NCBI GenBank assembly: GCA_002344005.1 | Contig: DDTD01000085.1 | Coordinates: 1 to 51,857 of the forward strand | Reading direction: 5' to 3' | From: Ignavibacteria bacterium UBA2373 | Lineage (GTDB): Bacteria > Bacteroidota > Ignavibacteria > Kapaibacteriales > UBA961 | DNA: 51,857 nucleotides | Translations under genes and position numbers: made by a program | The notes under the pieces: model-generated | Databases searched by the model: none | Told to the model about the DNA's origin: nothing | The model's input: only the letters and a program-made list of their open reading frames with translations | Shown: piece by piece, positions 1 to 8,919 of the stretch | Layout: each line of letters starts with the position of its first letter | How positions within the stretch are numbered: the stretch's first letter is position 1

Positions 1-359
1 CACTTCTTTGTTTAACAATTATACATATTTACTTTGAAAATATACAAAATTACTCTGCAAATATAGTTATTAGTTCTACAAATTATCATAATATAGTTAC
101 AAATCATTATATAAAATTGAAGATAATAGTTTGTAAGATAAATATGTACAATATTAGCCAAAACATACTTTTTTATGCAATATTGTAGTATAATTGCATA
201 AAACATCTATAAAAACAATAAAACAACATATAATTTTTTTGAATAAAGCATTGTCTATAATGTATCAATATTATTAATTTCAGAAAAATGATGTATATTT
301 GCATATAAACACAGAACAACAATCACATAACATTCTTTATCAATCATAAAGGGTAGAAT
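1..359. other. AT-rich intergenic leader
   Basis: No convincing gene is visible. The stretch is extremely AT-rich with many short A/T runs, and the only open frame (minus strand, 12-206) has the low-complexity composition expected of random AT-rich DNA. A candidate -7 box near 294-301 may serve the gene starting at 360. Confidence 0.5.
294..301 (+). promoter_or_regulatory. Candidate Bacteroidota -7 box (TATATTTG)
   Basis: It matches TAnnTTTG and lies 58 bases before the ATG at 360. No clear TTTG -33 element is seen at the usual spacing, so the call rests on the -7 match alone. Confidence 0.3.
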
Positions 360-1532
360 ATGAACATCAGCGAATTACCTGTCCGTCAGTACAATATGAA
401 GAACTCAACGCTTATACAATCGGCGGAGATGCTCAAACTATTTTTGGAGCGGGACATAGCAGACCTTACGCCGCGAGGTATGGGTGCGCCGCAGATAGCA
501 GAATTGGAAACGCTAACGCAAGAATTCAAGGAATTGAAGCCCGATTCATGGTGGCGGAGTAACTTAAAATCAATAGTTGCCGAGCGCGATGCACTCCGCA
601 CGGAGATTCAATACACCATCGAAGAGATACGGGTAATCAGCGCCATAGTCTTTAAGCAGTCGCCGGCATATAACTCATTTCAATTTGAAGCAATCAGCAG
701 AGCAAACAATAAAGAGTTTATAGTCCGCGTGCGCACTATCATAGACCGCGCCACCGAATATAGTGCGGAACTGACTCCAAAAGGTGTGAATGCAGCCATG
801 ATAAGTGCATTAACCGCCACACTCGAAGCATTTGACAATAAAAGAGATGAAGCAGACATGGCGGATTCCTTACGCAATAGCAAAACATTGGAGCGCATCA
901 GCAAAGGAAATGAATTGTGGGACATAGTAGATGAGTATGCGCGGCTTGCCAATCTATACTATAAGCGTCGCGATGCTGCCAAAGCGAATGACTATTACGG
1001 CGTTATCAATCCACCCAAAGGAAGCACTGCCCCCACAGCACCAACAGACCTTGTCTATAATACACCCAATATCTACTTTGAAGCAGACGAAGATGCCACC
1101 AGCCATGAACTGCACAACAGTACGAACAATATCAACTATGATTTTGTGAAAACATTCACGGGTGAAGCTGTGGAAGTGGCATTCCCCACCCAGGGCGCAC
1201 TCTATTATCGTATCCGTTCACGCAACAGTGACAATATGCTGTCACCATTTTCCGATGCGCTGATGTTAGTTGCTGACTTAGCAGCCCCCGACAATGCACG
1301 CTACGAAAACGGCTACTTAATCGCCGACCAAGTCCCGGGAGCAAACCAGATAGAATGGCAATTCCAAGACATCAATGGCGGCAATTCATGGACGGAAATA
1401 GCCATCACCCCGGCATGGTCTTATGAATACGCGCTACCCAATGGGCATTGGAATGTGCGATGCAGAGCCATAGCCGACACCATCACCAGCTCATGGACGG
1501 TATTCACCATACAAGTCATCACCGGCGGATAA
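360..1532 (+). CDS. Repeat-containing protein with C-terminal fibronectin III-like region
   Basis: A 390-residue protein of unknown function. The N-terminal two thirds are charged and helical, and contain a duplicated unit: a segment around residues 25-60 with LTPRG at 36-40 recurs around 127-162 with LTPKG at 138-142, each followed by an ALE/AxLEAF-type helix. After a proline/threonine linker (about residues 220-230, TAPTAPTDL) the C-terminal part is beta-rich and resembles fibronectin III domains (YYRIRSRNSDNMLSPFSD). No signal peptide or membrane segment is visible. Base composition is clearly more GC-rich than the leader and the nuclease locus after it. ATG start. A structural or surface-interaction role is possible but is inference only. 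Confidence 0.8.
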   Translation: MNISELPVRQYNMKNSTLIQSAEMLKLFLERDIADLTPRGMGAPQIAELETLTQEFKELKPDSWWRSNLKSIVAERDALRTEIQYTIEEIRVISAIVFKQSPAYNSFQFEAISRANNKEFIVRVRTIIDRATEYSAELTPKGVNAAMISALTATLEAFDNKRDEADMADSLRNSKTLERISKGNELWDIVDEYARLANLYYKRRDAAKANDYYGVINPPKGSTAPTAPTDLVYNTPNIYFEADEDATSHELHNSTNNINYDFVKTFTGEAVEVAFPTQGALYYRIRSRNSDNMLSPFSDALMLVADLAAPDNARYENGYLIADQVPGANQIEWQFQDINGGNSWTEIAITPAWSYEYALPNGHWNVRCRAIADTITSSWTVFTIQVITGG

Positions 1533-1560
1533 GCCGTTACACACAATAACACATCAAGGA

Positions 1561-1621
1561 AAAGGCAGGGTAATATGAGGAGGTATGCGTGCGAGAACCA
1601 TTACCTTTATCCTGTCTTTTC
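1561..1621 (+). terminator. Structured inverted repeat after the Fn3-like gene
   Basis: AAAAGGCAGG at 1561-1570 pairs with CCTGTCTTTT at 1612-1621 (one G-T wobble), and GGTAAT next to it pairs with ATTACC at 1601-1606, leaving a bulge. The end in CTTTT fits a terminator for the upstream gene, although the long loop is atypical. Confidence 0.35.
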
Positions 1622-1680
1622 TGTTGATGGGCTAATGTCTAAAATGGATTGGATAGTATCATAGGAACAACCGATTTTTG

Positions 1681-1688
1681 TATCTTTG
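1681..1688 (+). promoter_or_regulatory. Candidate -7 box (TATCTTTG)
   Basis: It matches TAnnTTTG and ends 20 bases before the ATG of the methyltransferase remnant. It could drive the whole 1709-3171 locus, so the nuclease may still be transcribed. Confidence 0.4.
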
Positions 1689-1708
1689 GTGAAGAATAAT
1701 ATCCTAAT

Positions 1709-1933
1709 ATGAAATCAATACAAGATTACATCGATAAAATTATCTGTGGTGACAGTTTAACTGTAATGCGAGAAATGCCAAGCGAATGTTTGGATTTAGT
1801 TGTTACTTCACCACCTTATAACCTAAAAAACTCTACCGGAAACGGTATGAAAGCAGGAACAAAAAGCGGAAAATGGTCAGGAGCGGCTTTGCAAAATGGG
1901 TTACGACAAGATTTATTACTAAACCCTCTCTAA
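1709..1933 (+). pseudogene. Truncated DNA methyltransferase (N-terminal fragment)
   Basis: The first 60 or so residues read as the start of an N4-cytosine/N6-adenine DNA methyltransferase: a GDSLTVM segment, then the catalytic motif IV TSPPY (near residues 32-36) followed by NLKNSTGNGMK. Homologues run to roughly 250-400 residues; here the frame closes after 74. At 1898-1900 a GGG run seems to contain one extra G: reading it as GG gives NGYDK, which fits my recollection of the family, but that frame also ends at a TAA at 1920-1922. So there is an apparent frameshift plus loss of the remaining body, including the SAM-binding FxGxG region. Its position directly before a nuclease gene indicates the remains of a restriction-modification system. 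The product should be inactive. Confidence 0.75.
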
Positions 1934-1940
1934 ACCTATT

Positions 1941-2150
1941 ATGGAAACTCAAATAAAAGAAAAAGCATTAGTAGAGATCTGCAACCATTGCGGAGTCAAC
2001 GTTTCGTTCGGTTCAGGAAGATATGTAAATAGAATCCCAGATTTCAATGATATTGAGACAAGAAAGGATAATAATCTTGACTTCCCGACAGGTGATTTTG
2101 TTTGTGAACAATGCGATCTCAATTCTATAACAGGTAATCAAAATGACTAA
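1941..2150 (+). CDS. Small double-CxxC (zinc-ribbon-like) protein
   Basis: A 69-residue protein with two CxxC pairs, CNHC near residue 14 and CEQC near residue 55, separated by about 40 residues; this spacing fits a single zinc site or rubredoxin-like knuckle. It starts 7 bases after the broken methyltransferase frame, and its stop overlaps the start of the downstream nuclease gene by 8 bases, which suggests translational coupling. I do not recognise a named family. A controller or accessory role for the nuclease is inference from the overlap only. The junction with the methyltransferase fragment may have removed an original upstream start. Confidence 0.6.
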   Translation: METQIKEKALVEICNHCGVNVSFGSGRYVNRIPDFNDIETRKDNNLDFPTGDFVCEQCDLNSITGNQND

Positions 2151-3171
2151 TCCAATTTCTGAAAAGGTCATTGAAGATATTTTGACATCAGATAAATCAA
2201 TCATATCAGATGTTATATCAGTTCATCATTCTGACCTAAGTTTAATTGCAAGGCAAAAGATTGTTTCATCCGGTAAACTTGATATGCTTTATCTTTATAA
2301 AGATGAAATGCTTCTCATTGAGTTGAAAGTTGTTCCATTCTACGCTGAAATTATAAATCAGATAAATAATTATGAAGTTGATTTGACCGAACTACAGAAA
2401 CAAAACAAACTAATTAAGTCCAAAATTAGAAAAATTATTTTAGTTACAGGAGCGAAACCTAATGATTATAGAATTTGCACAGAACGCAATATAGTCATAC
2501 TTATATACAAGCCAGAAGATATCCTATCTAAATATTACGAAAATTTCAAAGAACTTTCTGCCTTCCTTAAAATCCAATCTGGTGATTATGGAGTTGTTCG
2601 ATTAGGACTCATAAAGAGTACTCTGATTTACTTAGGAGAAGGAATAGAGTTAAAAGAAATTTGTAGAATTGAAAACAAATCAGAGAAGACAATACGTAAT
2701 AAAATCTCTATTGCTCAACTTTTAGGTTTAGTAAACAAATTTAAAAACAACTTTTATTTAACAGACTTAGGTAATGAATTTGTTCGTATGGGGGAGAACA
2801 TTATTGATGATAGACTAAACGATGAACAAGTAGAGCTACTATCAAATTCAATTAAGGAGAATCCATTCTTTTCATCAGTGACATATTCTATCTTCTCATT
2901 GATAGAAACTGTATTCGTGCTTTCAAAGAATGCGTACCCTGTTTCAAAAGATGCACTTGTGGACTACTTTGTCAAATTAGTCGGAAAAACTGAAACTTGG
3001 AGAACAGAAAAAGCAAGAGATACTGCCACCTATATATTCTCAAACTATGCTTGTGAACTACAATTCTTGGTTAAAGTGAATAATGAATTCTATCTCACAC
3101 CTAAAGGCATTCAAGCAATTTTACTTTTACAATTAAACCGCTCAATAAAACTGATTGAAAGTAAAAAATGA
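2143..3171 (+). CDS. PD-(D/E)xK nuclease-like protein, probable restriction endonuclease
   Basis: A 342-residue protein. Residues about 40-80 hold a PD-(D/E)xK-type core: D47 in SGKLDM, then E60-L-K62 in LLIELKVV, then Q73-INN-Y77, a QxxxY element seen in several restriction and RecB-like nucleases. The C-terminal half has two winged-helix-like segments, one with ELKEICRIENKSEKTIRNK (about 180-200) and another ending in FYLTPKGIQ (about 320). The frame is intact and AT-rich, unlike the GC-richer genes on both sides, which suggests transfer. With the methyltransferase remnant upstream this is most simply the endonuclease of a restriction system that has lost its modification enzyme. It could instead be a standalone defence nuclease. 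The family assignment comes from motif reading only. Confidence 0.65.
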   Translation: MTNPISEKVIEDILTSDKSIISDVISVHHSDLSLIARQKIVSSGKLDMLYLYKDEMLLIELKVVPFYAEIINQINNYEVDLTELQKQNKLIKSKIRKIILVTGAKPNDYRICTERNIVILIYKPEDILSKYYENFKELSAFLKIQSGDYGVVRLGLIKSTLIYLGEGIELKEICRIENKSEKTIRNKISIAQLLGLVNKFKNNFYLTDLGNEFVRMGENIIDDRLNDEQVELLSNSIKENPFFSSVTYSIFSLIETVFVLSKNAYPVSKDALVDYFVKLVGKTETWRTEKARDTATYIFSNYACELQFLVKVNNEFYLTPKGIQAILLLQLNRSIKLIESKK

Positions 3172-3494
3172 TAGTTCTAAGAATACTACTTGATCTAAAA
3201 TCACAACATTTAAATACCACATCACTCACCACACTCTTTCATACTTTTAAATGAGTTAGACAATGGAAACATTTTGGTAGATTTTGATGCACGAACAGAC
3301 CATAACCACGGAACAAAGTTTCGTATGCGTCAAAATTGTCTTCCGAGCCTATATGAAGAAACGAAAAAAATCGTTTGACCAAGTACATCATCAATCAATC
3401 CCGAAGGGATGGTATCATCATAGAACAAGATATATCCACCACGTCGCTTCGCGCCACCCCTCAACGAGGGGAATTGGGGATGTGGATGATATGA
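3172..3494. other. Intergenic stretch with short GC-rich repeats
   Basis: No convincing gene. An open frame at 3284-3547 (plus) runs into the 3' end of the MFS gene and has the His/Arg-rich composition of a spurious ORF. Around 3400-3480 there is a short inverted repeat, CCCCTC-aac-GAGGGG, and a CCCGAAGGGAT segment; these resemble dispersed intergenic repeats of this phylum, but no second copy is visible in this window. Confidence 0.4.
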
Positions 3495-4703
3495 TTATCC
3501 ATTCAATTCATATTGTTCTTCTTTTTTTGAGCCGATCCATACGATGAACATGAGTATGCCGGGGAGTATGAGAGCGATGTGTATGCCCCAGTATGATGCA
3601 ATCCATCCGCAGAGTATGGGCGCGATGAGGTTGCCGAAGAGCGTTGCCCCGGAGGCAATGCCCATGAGTCCTGCTCTGTTTTCGGCGGGTGAGTTTTTGC
3701 TGAATGCTGCGTAGAGCGTGGGTATGAGCGCGGCGGTGAAGATGCCTGCTATGGCGCGGAGTGGAAATAACCAGATATAGTGCGGGACGAATGCTTGGAG
3801 TATGGTGGCAGTTCCGGTGACTATGGCGGCTAATCGTATGGTTTTGCCGTATCCTTTTCTGTCGCTGCGTTTGCCCCAATATGATGCGAAGGTGACGCTG
3901 AAGAGTCCGCCTATGCCAACGAAGATTCCTGTGATGGTGGAGAGTCGGTTGTGGGGCGCGCCTAATTGTTCGATGTAAAATGGGAGTACGGGCGAGAAGA
4001 AGACGATGGCACTTTGCACGAGAAAGATGAGCAGTACGAGTGTGCGGAGTGCGGGCATGGAGCCGACATAGCGCAAGTTGTTGAGAAGTGATGCGTTTTT
4101 GTTGGCAGTGTGTTGGCTTTTTTCTTCGTGGACATATATCATGACGATGATGGAGCTGATAATGCAGGCAATGGCGACATAGATGAAGACGGCACGCACG
4201 CCTACGGCATCGGAGAGTATGCCACCGATGAAGGAACCAACGACAGGACCTGCTGAGACGGAGCTTTGGAGTATGGCTATGGCATAGCCGGAATGTTGTT
4301 TTGGTGTTGTTGATGAGACGAATGCGAGTGTTGATGCGATGAATCCGCTGATTGCTCCTTGGAGCATTCGGAGGAAGAGGAGTTGCCAGACATTTTGTGC
4401 GAGTCCCATGAGTCCCATTGCGAGTGCGAGCCCTACGATTGCTCGTACTATCATGAGTTTGCGCCCATATTTGTCGCCAAGACTTCCCCAAAAAGGTACG
4501 GAGATGATGGAGAGGAAGAAAGGTCCGGCGGCGATGAGTCCACTCCATTGTTGTGCTTGTTGGAGGTCATTAACGCCGAGATCTCTAACAAAGAGCGGCA
4601 GAAATGGTAAGCATGCGCTCATTGCAATCATGGCGATGAATTGCGCAGCCCATAGTATGCGTAGATTTTTTTTCCAAAGCGGCAAAGCCGATGTATCGTT
4701 CAT
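3495..4703 (-). CDS. MFS multidrug-type exporter (12-TM, DHA1-like)
   Basis: A 402-residue integral membrane transporter of the major facilitator superfamily. Motif A of the loop after the second helix is visible (GSLGDKYGRK, about residues 72-81), and a motif C-like glycine/proline pattern typical of drug/H+ antiporters lies in helix 5 (SSVSAGPVVGSFIGG). Two six-helix halves are separated by a polar linker around 190-205. The overall look is closest to MdtG/YceE-type efflux proteins. Its start lies 13 bases after the stop of the upstream receiver-kinase gene, so it is probably the last gene of the sensory operon and may export a compound sensed by that system; that link is inference. Confidence 0.85.
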   Translation of the reverse strand: MNDTSALPLWKKNLRILWAAQFIAMIAMSACLPFLPLFVRDLGVNDLQQAQQWSGLIAAGPFFLSIISVPFWGSLGDKYGRKLMIVRAIVGLALAMGLMGLAQNVWQLLFLRMLQGAISGFIASTLAFVSSTTPKQHSGYAIAILQSSVSAGPVVGSFIGGILSDAVGVRAVFIYVAIACIISSIIVMIYVHEEKSQHTANKNASLLNNLRYVGSMPALRTLVLLIFLVQSAIVFFSPVLPFYIEQLGAPHNRLSTITGIFVGIGGLFSVTFASYWGKRSDRKGYGKTIRLAAIVTGTATILQAFVPHYIWLFPLRAIAGIFTAALIPTLYAAFSKNSPAENRAGLMGIASGATLFGNLIAPILCGWIASYWGIHIALILPGILMFIVWIGSKKEEQYELNG

Positions 4704-4716
4704 TCGTTGGTGATGA

Positions 4717-5814
4717 TTACAGATGTGCTATCGGCAAAGCAATGGTGACAGTTGTTAGCTCATTTACTGTGCTTTCGATGGAGAATTTACCGCCATAGAG
4801 CGCGACAATTCTTTTGACGATGACTAATCCCATACCGGCACCTTGCTGTTCTTGGGAAGCTCGGTCAAATTGCATGAATGCGCCAAGGTTTTGAATTTCT
4901 TCGGATGTCATTCCCCTGCCCTTATTGCTTATGCGCAGATAGTAAAATGTGTCGTCTGACGAAGAAGCCACAGTGACAGGTGTATCGGTATTGGAAAATT
5001 TAATGGCATTGTCTGCTAATTCATGGAGAATTTTGGTGAAGTGTTCGGGTGCTATTGCCAATGGGCAGTCTTCGCATTGAGATTGAATATCATTTTTCCT
5101 ATGGACGGCAGCAGCTTTAGTGAGAACGGCGGTCATGATGATGTCGTATGTGTCGGGTGTGATGCTTTGGCGCAAAAGATTGACTTTGTCAGCATCGGTA
5201 GAGAGTGTTTCTAATTGTACATAGAGCAAATAGTTTTCGATGATGCGATGGAGTTGCTCGGCAGAGGTATAGATATAGTCAGCCATTTGCCCCATTTCCG
5301 CGGGTTCGAGAGAATCATATTCGGTTTTGATGACTTTGGAGAATCCAAGAATGCCGATGAGCGGTGTGCGTAGTTCATGGGGCAATGCCATGCTGATATT
5401 GGCACGCAAATCATGTAGTTTGGTGTTGAGAGTTTGCTGGATGCTGTCTTGTCGATCGAGTCGTGTGGTGATGGTATGGAGTAATTCGTCCAAGGTGAAT
5501 GGCTTTGTGAGATAATCATCAGCACTGAGCCTCATGCCTTGGCGCATGTCGGTTGTATCGGCACGTGCGGTGAGAAAAACAAAAGGTATTGCTGCTGTTT
5601 TTGGGTTTTGACGTAATGCAGAGAGTACACCGTATCCGTCAAGCTCCGGCATATTGGCATCGGAAATAATGAGGTCAGGAATTTCTGTTTGGGCAATCTT
5701 TAGCCCAATACGACCATTTTCTGCTTCAAGCACAGCAAATCCTTCTAAATCCAAAAGCTCGGCAATGTTCATACGTACCGGCTCTTCATCTTCAATAACA
5801 AGTATTTTTTTCAT
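4717..5814 (-). CDS. Response receiver-histidine kinase fusion protein
   Basis: 365 residues from the ATG at 5814. This start (MKKILVIEDE) is preferred to one at 5862 because it begins exactly at the first strand of the receiver domain. Residues 1-120 are a REC domain with phospho-acceptor D52 (IISDANMPELDG) and the conserved K near 104 (YLTKPF). Next come a HisKA dimerisation helix with H146 (LPHELRTP) and a HATPase domain from about 250 to the end (N box ELADNAIKFS, G2 box GAGMGLVIVKR). It has no membrane segment or input domain other than REC, so it should be cytoplasmic and receive phosphate from another kinase, most likely the large hybrid kinase encoded 90 bases upstream. Confidence 0.88.
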   Translation of the reverse strand: MKKILVIEDEEPVRMNIAELLDLEGFAVLEAENGRIGLKIAQTEIPDLIISDANMPELDGYGVLSALRQNPKTAAIPFVFLTARADTTDMRQGMRLSADDYLTKPFTLDELLHTITTRLDRQDSIQQTLNTKLHDLRANISMALPHELRTPLIGILGFSKVIKTEYDSLEPAEMGQMADYIYTSAEQLHRIIENYLLYVQLETLSTDADKVNLLRQSITPDTYDIIMTAVLTKAAAVHRKNDIQSQCEDCPLAIAPEHFTKILHELADNAIKFSNTDTPVTVASSSDDTFYYLRISNKGRGMTSEEIQNLGAFMQFDRASQEQQGAGMGLVIVKRIVALYGGKFSIESTVNELTTVTIALPIAHL

Positions 5815-5904
5815 AAATAACAATGGCTTAGTATATACTGCGATGTTGTTGATTGAACACACAAGAGTGTGTGTTAGCTGACTATCAATAAATGTTCCTA
5901 AGTC

Positions 5905-8892
5905 TTATAGCGATGCAAGTTCTTGGTTCAAAATTACTTTTACTTGCTCAAATTCCTCCAACATGAGGGAATACAGTGATTCGGCATTTTCCGTTCCATC
6001 AATTTTAACTGACTCCAATTGTTTAGCATACTCACCCAAAGTGATTAAGCTCAAAGACAATGCGGTTCCTTTCATTTTATGCCCCAAAGCGGACAGTATC
6101 TCAGGACGTTTAGCGGGTAATTCATCACGCACCTCTGCCATTGCAGTTTCGAGACTTGCCAAAGTGACGGGAATTAATTTTTTCAGCATGTGATTGGCGT
6201 GCTTACCCATGCGAGTCATAAAATCTTGCTTGTCGAAATGAATTGATACTGTCACGCTGTTAATATCCATGTGTACCTCCTGTGTACTAATGTGTTGTTG
6301 TAGTTGTAACCATCGAGCTAATGTGTCGGCAATAGTTTGCTGCACAACGGGTTTGGTTATATAATCGTTCATACCGGCATCTAAACATTTTTCACGTTCG
6401 CCTTTGACCACACCTGCAGTTAAAGCAATAATAGGAATATTTGCACCTTTTGCAGTTTGTCGAATTGCTCGTGTAGCATCGTAACCGTTCATTTCGGGCA
6501 TTTGGATGTCCATAAATATCAAAGAAGGTGAGTGCTGCTCGATGCTGCGCACTGCTTGTTCCCCATTATATGCTTCGATAATTCGGACATTCGGCAAAAT
6601 GTTGTGAATAATCGTCGTTAATAACATCATATTGACAGGCTGATCTTCTGCGATGAGTATAGTGTACTCATTATTCAATGAATATTCATCATTAACTATT
6701 GCTGTGTCACGATGTGATACAGTATTATTTTGTGTTGTCGTTGCTGTTGTGAGATGGGATAATCCATAAAATACTTGTTTCATGTCTATTGGCTTTACCA
6801 AACGCACTTGGACACCATATTCTTTACAAGCACTATTAATTTTTTCATCATCAACGGAACTGTAAAGTAAGATAATAGGCAGGCGGTCTTGAGTTAATCC
6901 AAGATCAAGACGTATTTTTTTTATGGTCTCAATGCCATCCATCTCCGGCATTTGATAATCAACAAAGACAGCATCAAAATTGTGTGGTTTTTGGAGGAGT
7001 TGAATTGCCTCATTACCCGATTGTACAGTGACAGCGGCAATATTTTTTGAAGCTAGTATGGTACGAACTATCTCTAAATTATTCTGATTATCATCGACCA
7101 CAAGAATACTATGAAACATTTCCAAACCGTTCCAAACAATTGGATCACCCGACTCAGCTTGTAAAGTAATATCAAAATAGAAGATACTTCCTTTACCCTG
7201 AACACTATCTAAGAGCAACTCTGACCCCATAAGTTGAAGTAATCTGCTGGAAATTGCTAACCCCAATCCGGTACCACCATATTTCTTTGTCGTGGATAAA
7301 TCCTCCTGAGCAAATGCTTCGAAAATAATCTTTTGATTTTTTTCATCAATGCCTATGCCTGTATCTCGCACTGAAAAGCGCAAAGTAATATGAGTGGAGT
7401 CAATAAAAGCAACCGGTTCAATTTTTAACTCAATCTCTCCTTTATTGGTAAATTTCACAGCATTACCAAGAAGATTTACAAGTATCTGACGTAATCGAAT
7501 TTCATCACACCATACAAAACGCGGTATTGTATTTGACATATTAAGCAATAGCTCAATATGTTTTTTCCGAGCTTGAAAACTAACAATTTCGACGACTTGC
7601 GAACTCAGTTCAAAAATATCGGATTTCTCGTAACTTAATTCTAATTTATTAGCTTCAATTTTAGAGAAATCAAGAATATCATTAATGATACCGAGCAAAG
7701 TATTTGCTGACTGATAAATTGTTCCCATGTATTTTTGCTGCACATCATCTAAAGAAGATCGCATCAGAATATCGGCAAATCCGATAACACCATTTAGCGG
7801 CGTTCGTATCTCATGACTCATATTTGCCAAAAAGTCTGATTTAGCCTTACTTGCTGCTTCAGCTATTTCCCGCGCCTGGATAATTTCCTTTTCTGTAAGT
7901 TTTCGTGTAGTAATGTCCATGATAAAGCCATCAATGCCAATAAATTTCCCTTCGTGGTCATAGACACTGTGACTACGTTCTTCTACCCATTTTTCTTTAC
8001 CGTCAACAGTAAGAATTCTATATTCTACTTGCAGTAAATCATCAAACAATGTTTTAGATTTCACATAATCATTAATTCTTGCTTTATCTTCCTCATTGAT
8101 TATGTTTGACCAATGTAATGTTGGTTGATTATAAAAATGTGTTTGCGGATAGCCGGATAATCGCTCAACTTCATAACTGATAAAAGAGAAAATCCATTGG
8201 TTATTTTTATGAACAGAACGGAATGTTACTCCGGGAACATTTGTAATTACAGATTCAAAATGTTGCTGTTTTTCGCGTATTTCATTTTCATTTGCCTGTC
8301 TTTCTATGGAAACAGATATATTATTGGAAAGGGTTTTCAGAATTGTAATTTCCGACTCAGCCCATTTCTTTGATTTTATACAATTTTCAAATGCGATTGC
8401 GCCTATGAGAACATCTTTTTTAAAAACGGGAAAAATTAAAACAGTTTTAATTTTCTGTGATCGCATAAAATTTGCTAAATCAGCATCAAGTAGTGTCTCA
8501 ATATCTGCAATAAAACAACCTTTTCTAAATATATCTACATAAAAAGCCTTAGAAGTAGAGTAAGGCATTTTATGAACACCATCAATATCTTCTCTGATAA
8601 CTTCATCCGATTTTATCCATTCAATAAGTTTTTTTACAGATCTTTCACGCGTTCCATGGTGACTGATTATTTGATAATAGTAAATTCTATCATTACCGAA
8701 CAAATCACCAATATCATGAATACTATTTCTAAGGGCATGCTCCCAATCATTACTCTTGAGTAAGCGTTCAGTTGTCTCAGATAACATTCTCAACAATGTA
8801 CTTTTATAAAAAGTTTCTTGTTCCGCCTTACGTGTTTTTTCCGATTCATACATTATTGAAACAATATCCGAGATAGAACGCGCAAAGCGCAA
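5905..8892 (-). CDS. Hybrid sensor kinase, C-terminal part of a stop-split gene (GAF-PAS-HK-REC-REC-Hpt)
   Basis: 995 residues from a TTG at 8892; an ATG 13 codons later is an alternative. Order: end of a GAF domain (1-15), second GAF (about 30-200), PAS (210-330), HisKA with H360 (MSHEIRTPLNG), HATPase (465-580, VRDTGIGI, GGTGLGLAIS), REC1 with D645, REC2 with D795, and an Hpt domain with H938 (GHKMKGTAL). All phosphorelay residues are present. The frame continues upstream without a shift: eight codons (HIIWTDDD) before the TTG there is one TAA (8917-8919), and beyond it the neighbouring gene ends in GVLCCESTQ. The two halves join into one normal GAF domain, so this is the 3' part of a single gene of about 1,685 codons interrupted by a stop. 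No membrane segments. Confidence 0.9.
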   Translation of the reverse strand: MRFARSISDIVSIMYESEKTRKAEQETFYKSTLLRMLSETTERLLKSNDWEHALRNSIHDIGDLFGNDRIYYYQIISHHGTRERSVKKLIEWIKSDEVIREDIDGVHKMPYSTSKAFYVDIFRKGCFIADIETLLDADLANFMRSQKIKTVLIFPVFKKDVLIGAIAFENCIKSKKWAESEITILKTLSNNISVSIERQANENEIREKQQHFESVITNVPGVTFRSVHKNNQWIFSFISYEVERLSGYPQTHFYNQPTLHWSNIINEEDKARINDYVKSKTLFDDLLQVEYRILTVDGKEKWVEERSHSVYDHEGKFIGIDGFIMDITTRKLTEKEIIQAREIAEAASKAKSDFLANMSHEIRTPLNGVIGFADILMRSSLDDVQQKYMGTIYQSANTLLGIINDILDFSKIEANKLELSYEKSDIFELSSQVVEIVSFQARKKHIELLLNMSNTIPRFVWCDEIRLRQILVNLLGNAVKFTNKGEIELKIEPVAFIDSTHITLRFSVRDTGIGIDEKNQKIIFEAFAQEDLSTTKKYGGTGLGLAISSRLLQLMGSELLLDSVQGKGSIFYFDITLQAESGDPIVWNGLEMFHSILVVDDNQNNLEIVRTILASKNIAAVTVQSGNEAIQLLQKPHNFDAVFVDYQMPEMDGIETIKKIRLDLGLTQDRLPIILLYSSVDDEKINSACKEYGVQVRLVKPIDMKQVFYGLSHLTTATTTQNNTVSHRDTAIVNDEYSLNNEYTILIAEDQPVNMMLLTTIIHNILPNVRIIEAYNGEQAVRSIEQHSPSLIFMDIQMPEMNGYDATRAIRQTAKGANIPIIALTAGVVKGEREKCLDAGMNDYITKPVVQQTIADTLARWLQLQQHISTQEVHMDINSVTVSIHFDKQDFMTRMGKHANHMLKKLIPVTLASLETAMAEVRDELPAKRPEILSALGHKMKGTALSLSLITLGEYAKQLESVKIDGTENAESLYSLMLEEFEQVKVILNQELASL

Positions 8893-8916
8893 ATCATCGT
8901 CAGTCCATATAATATG

Positions 8917-8919
8917 TTA
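8917..8919 (-). other. Single in-frame TAA splitting a giant hybrid kinase
   Basis: The codon lies between CAA (Gln, the last sense codon of 8917-10962) and CAT (His). Frames on both sides are identical and both halves of a GAF domain are complete across it. A one-base change to a sense codon such as CAA, AAA or GAA would restore the full reading frame 5905-10962. Confidence 0.85.

Noticed and set aside
12..206. Minus-strand 64-codon ORF in the AT-rich leader
   Set aside because: Composition is almost entirely Tyr/Ile/Asn/Cys from AT-rich codons, as expected by chance.
3284..3547. Plus-strand 87-codon ORF
   Set aside because: It overlaps the 3' end of the MFS gene, has a His/Arg-rich random composition and runs through short GC-rich repeats; no protein-like pattern.
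3508..4548. Long 346-codon ORF antisense-frame shadow of the MFS gene
   Set aside because: Arg/His/Thr-rich translation without domains; it lies wholly within the clear MFS gene on the same strand in another frame.
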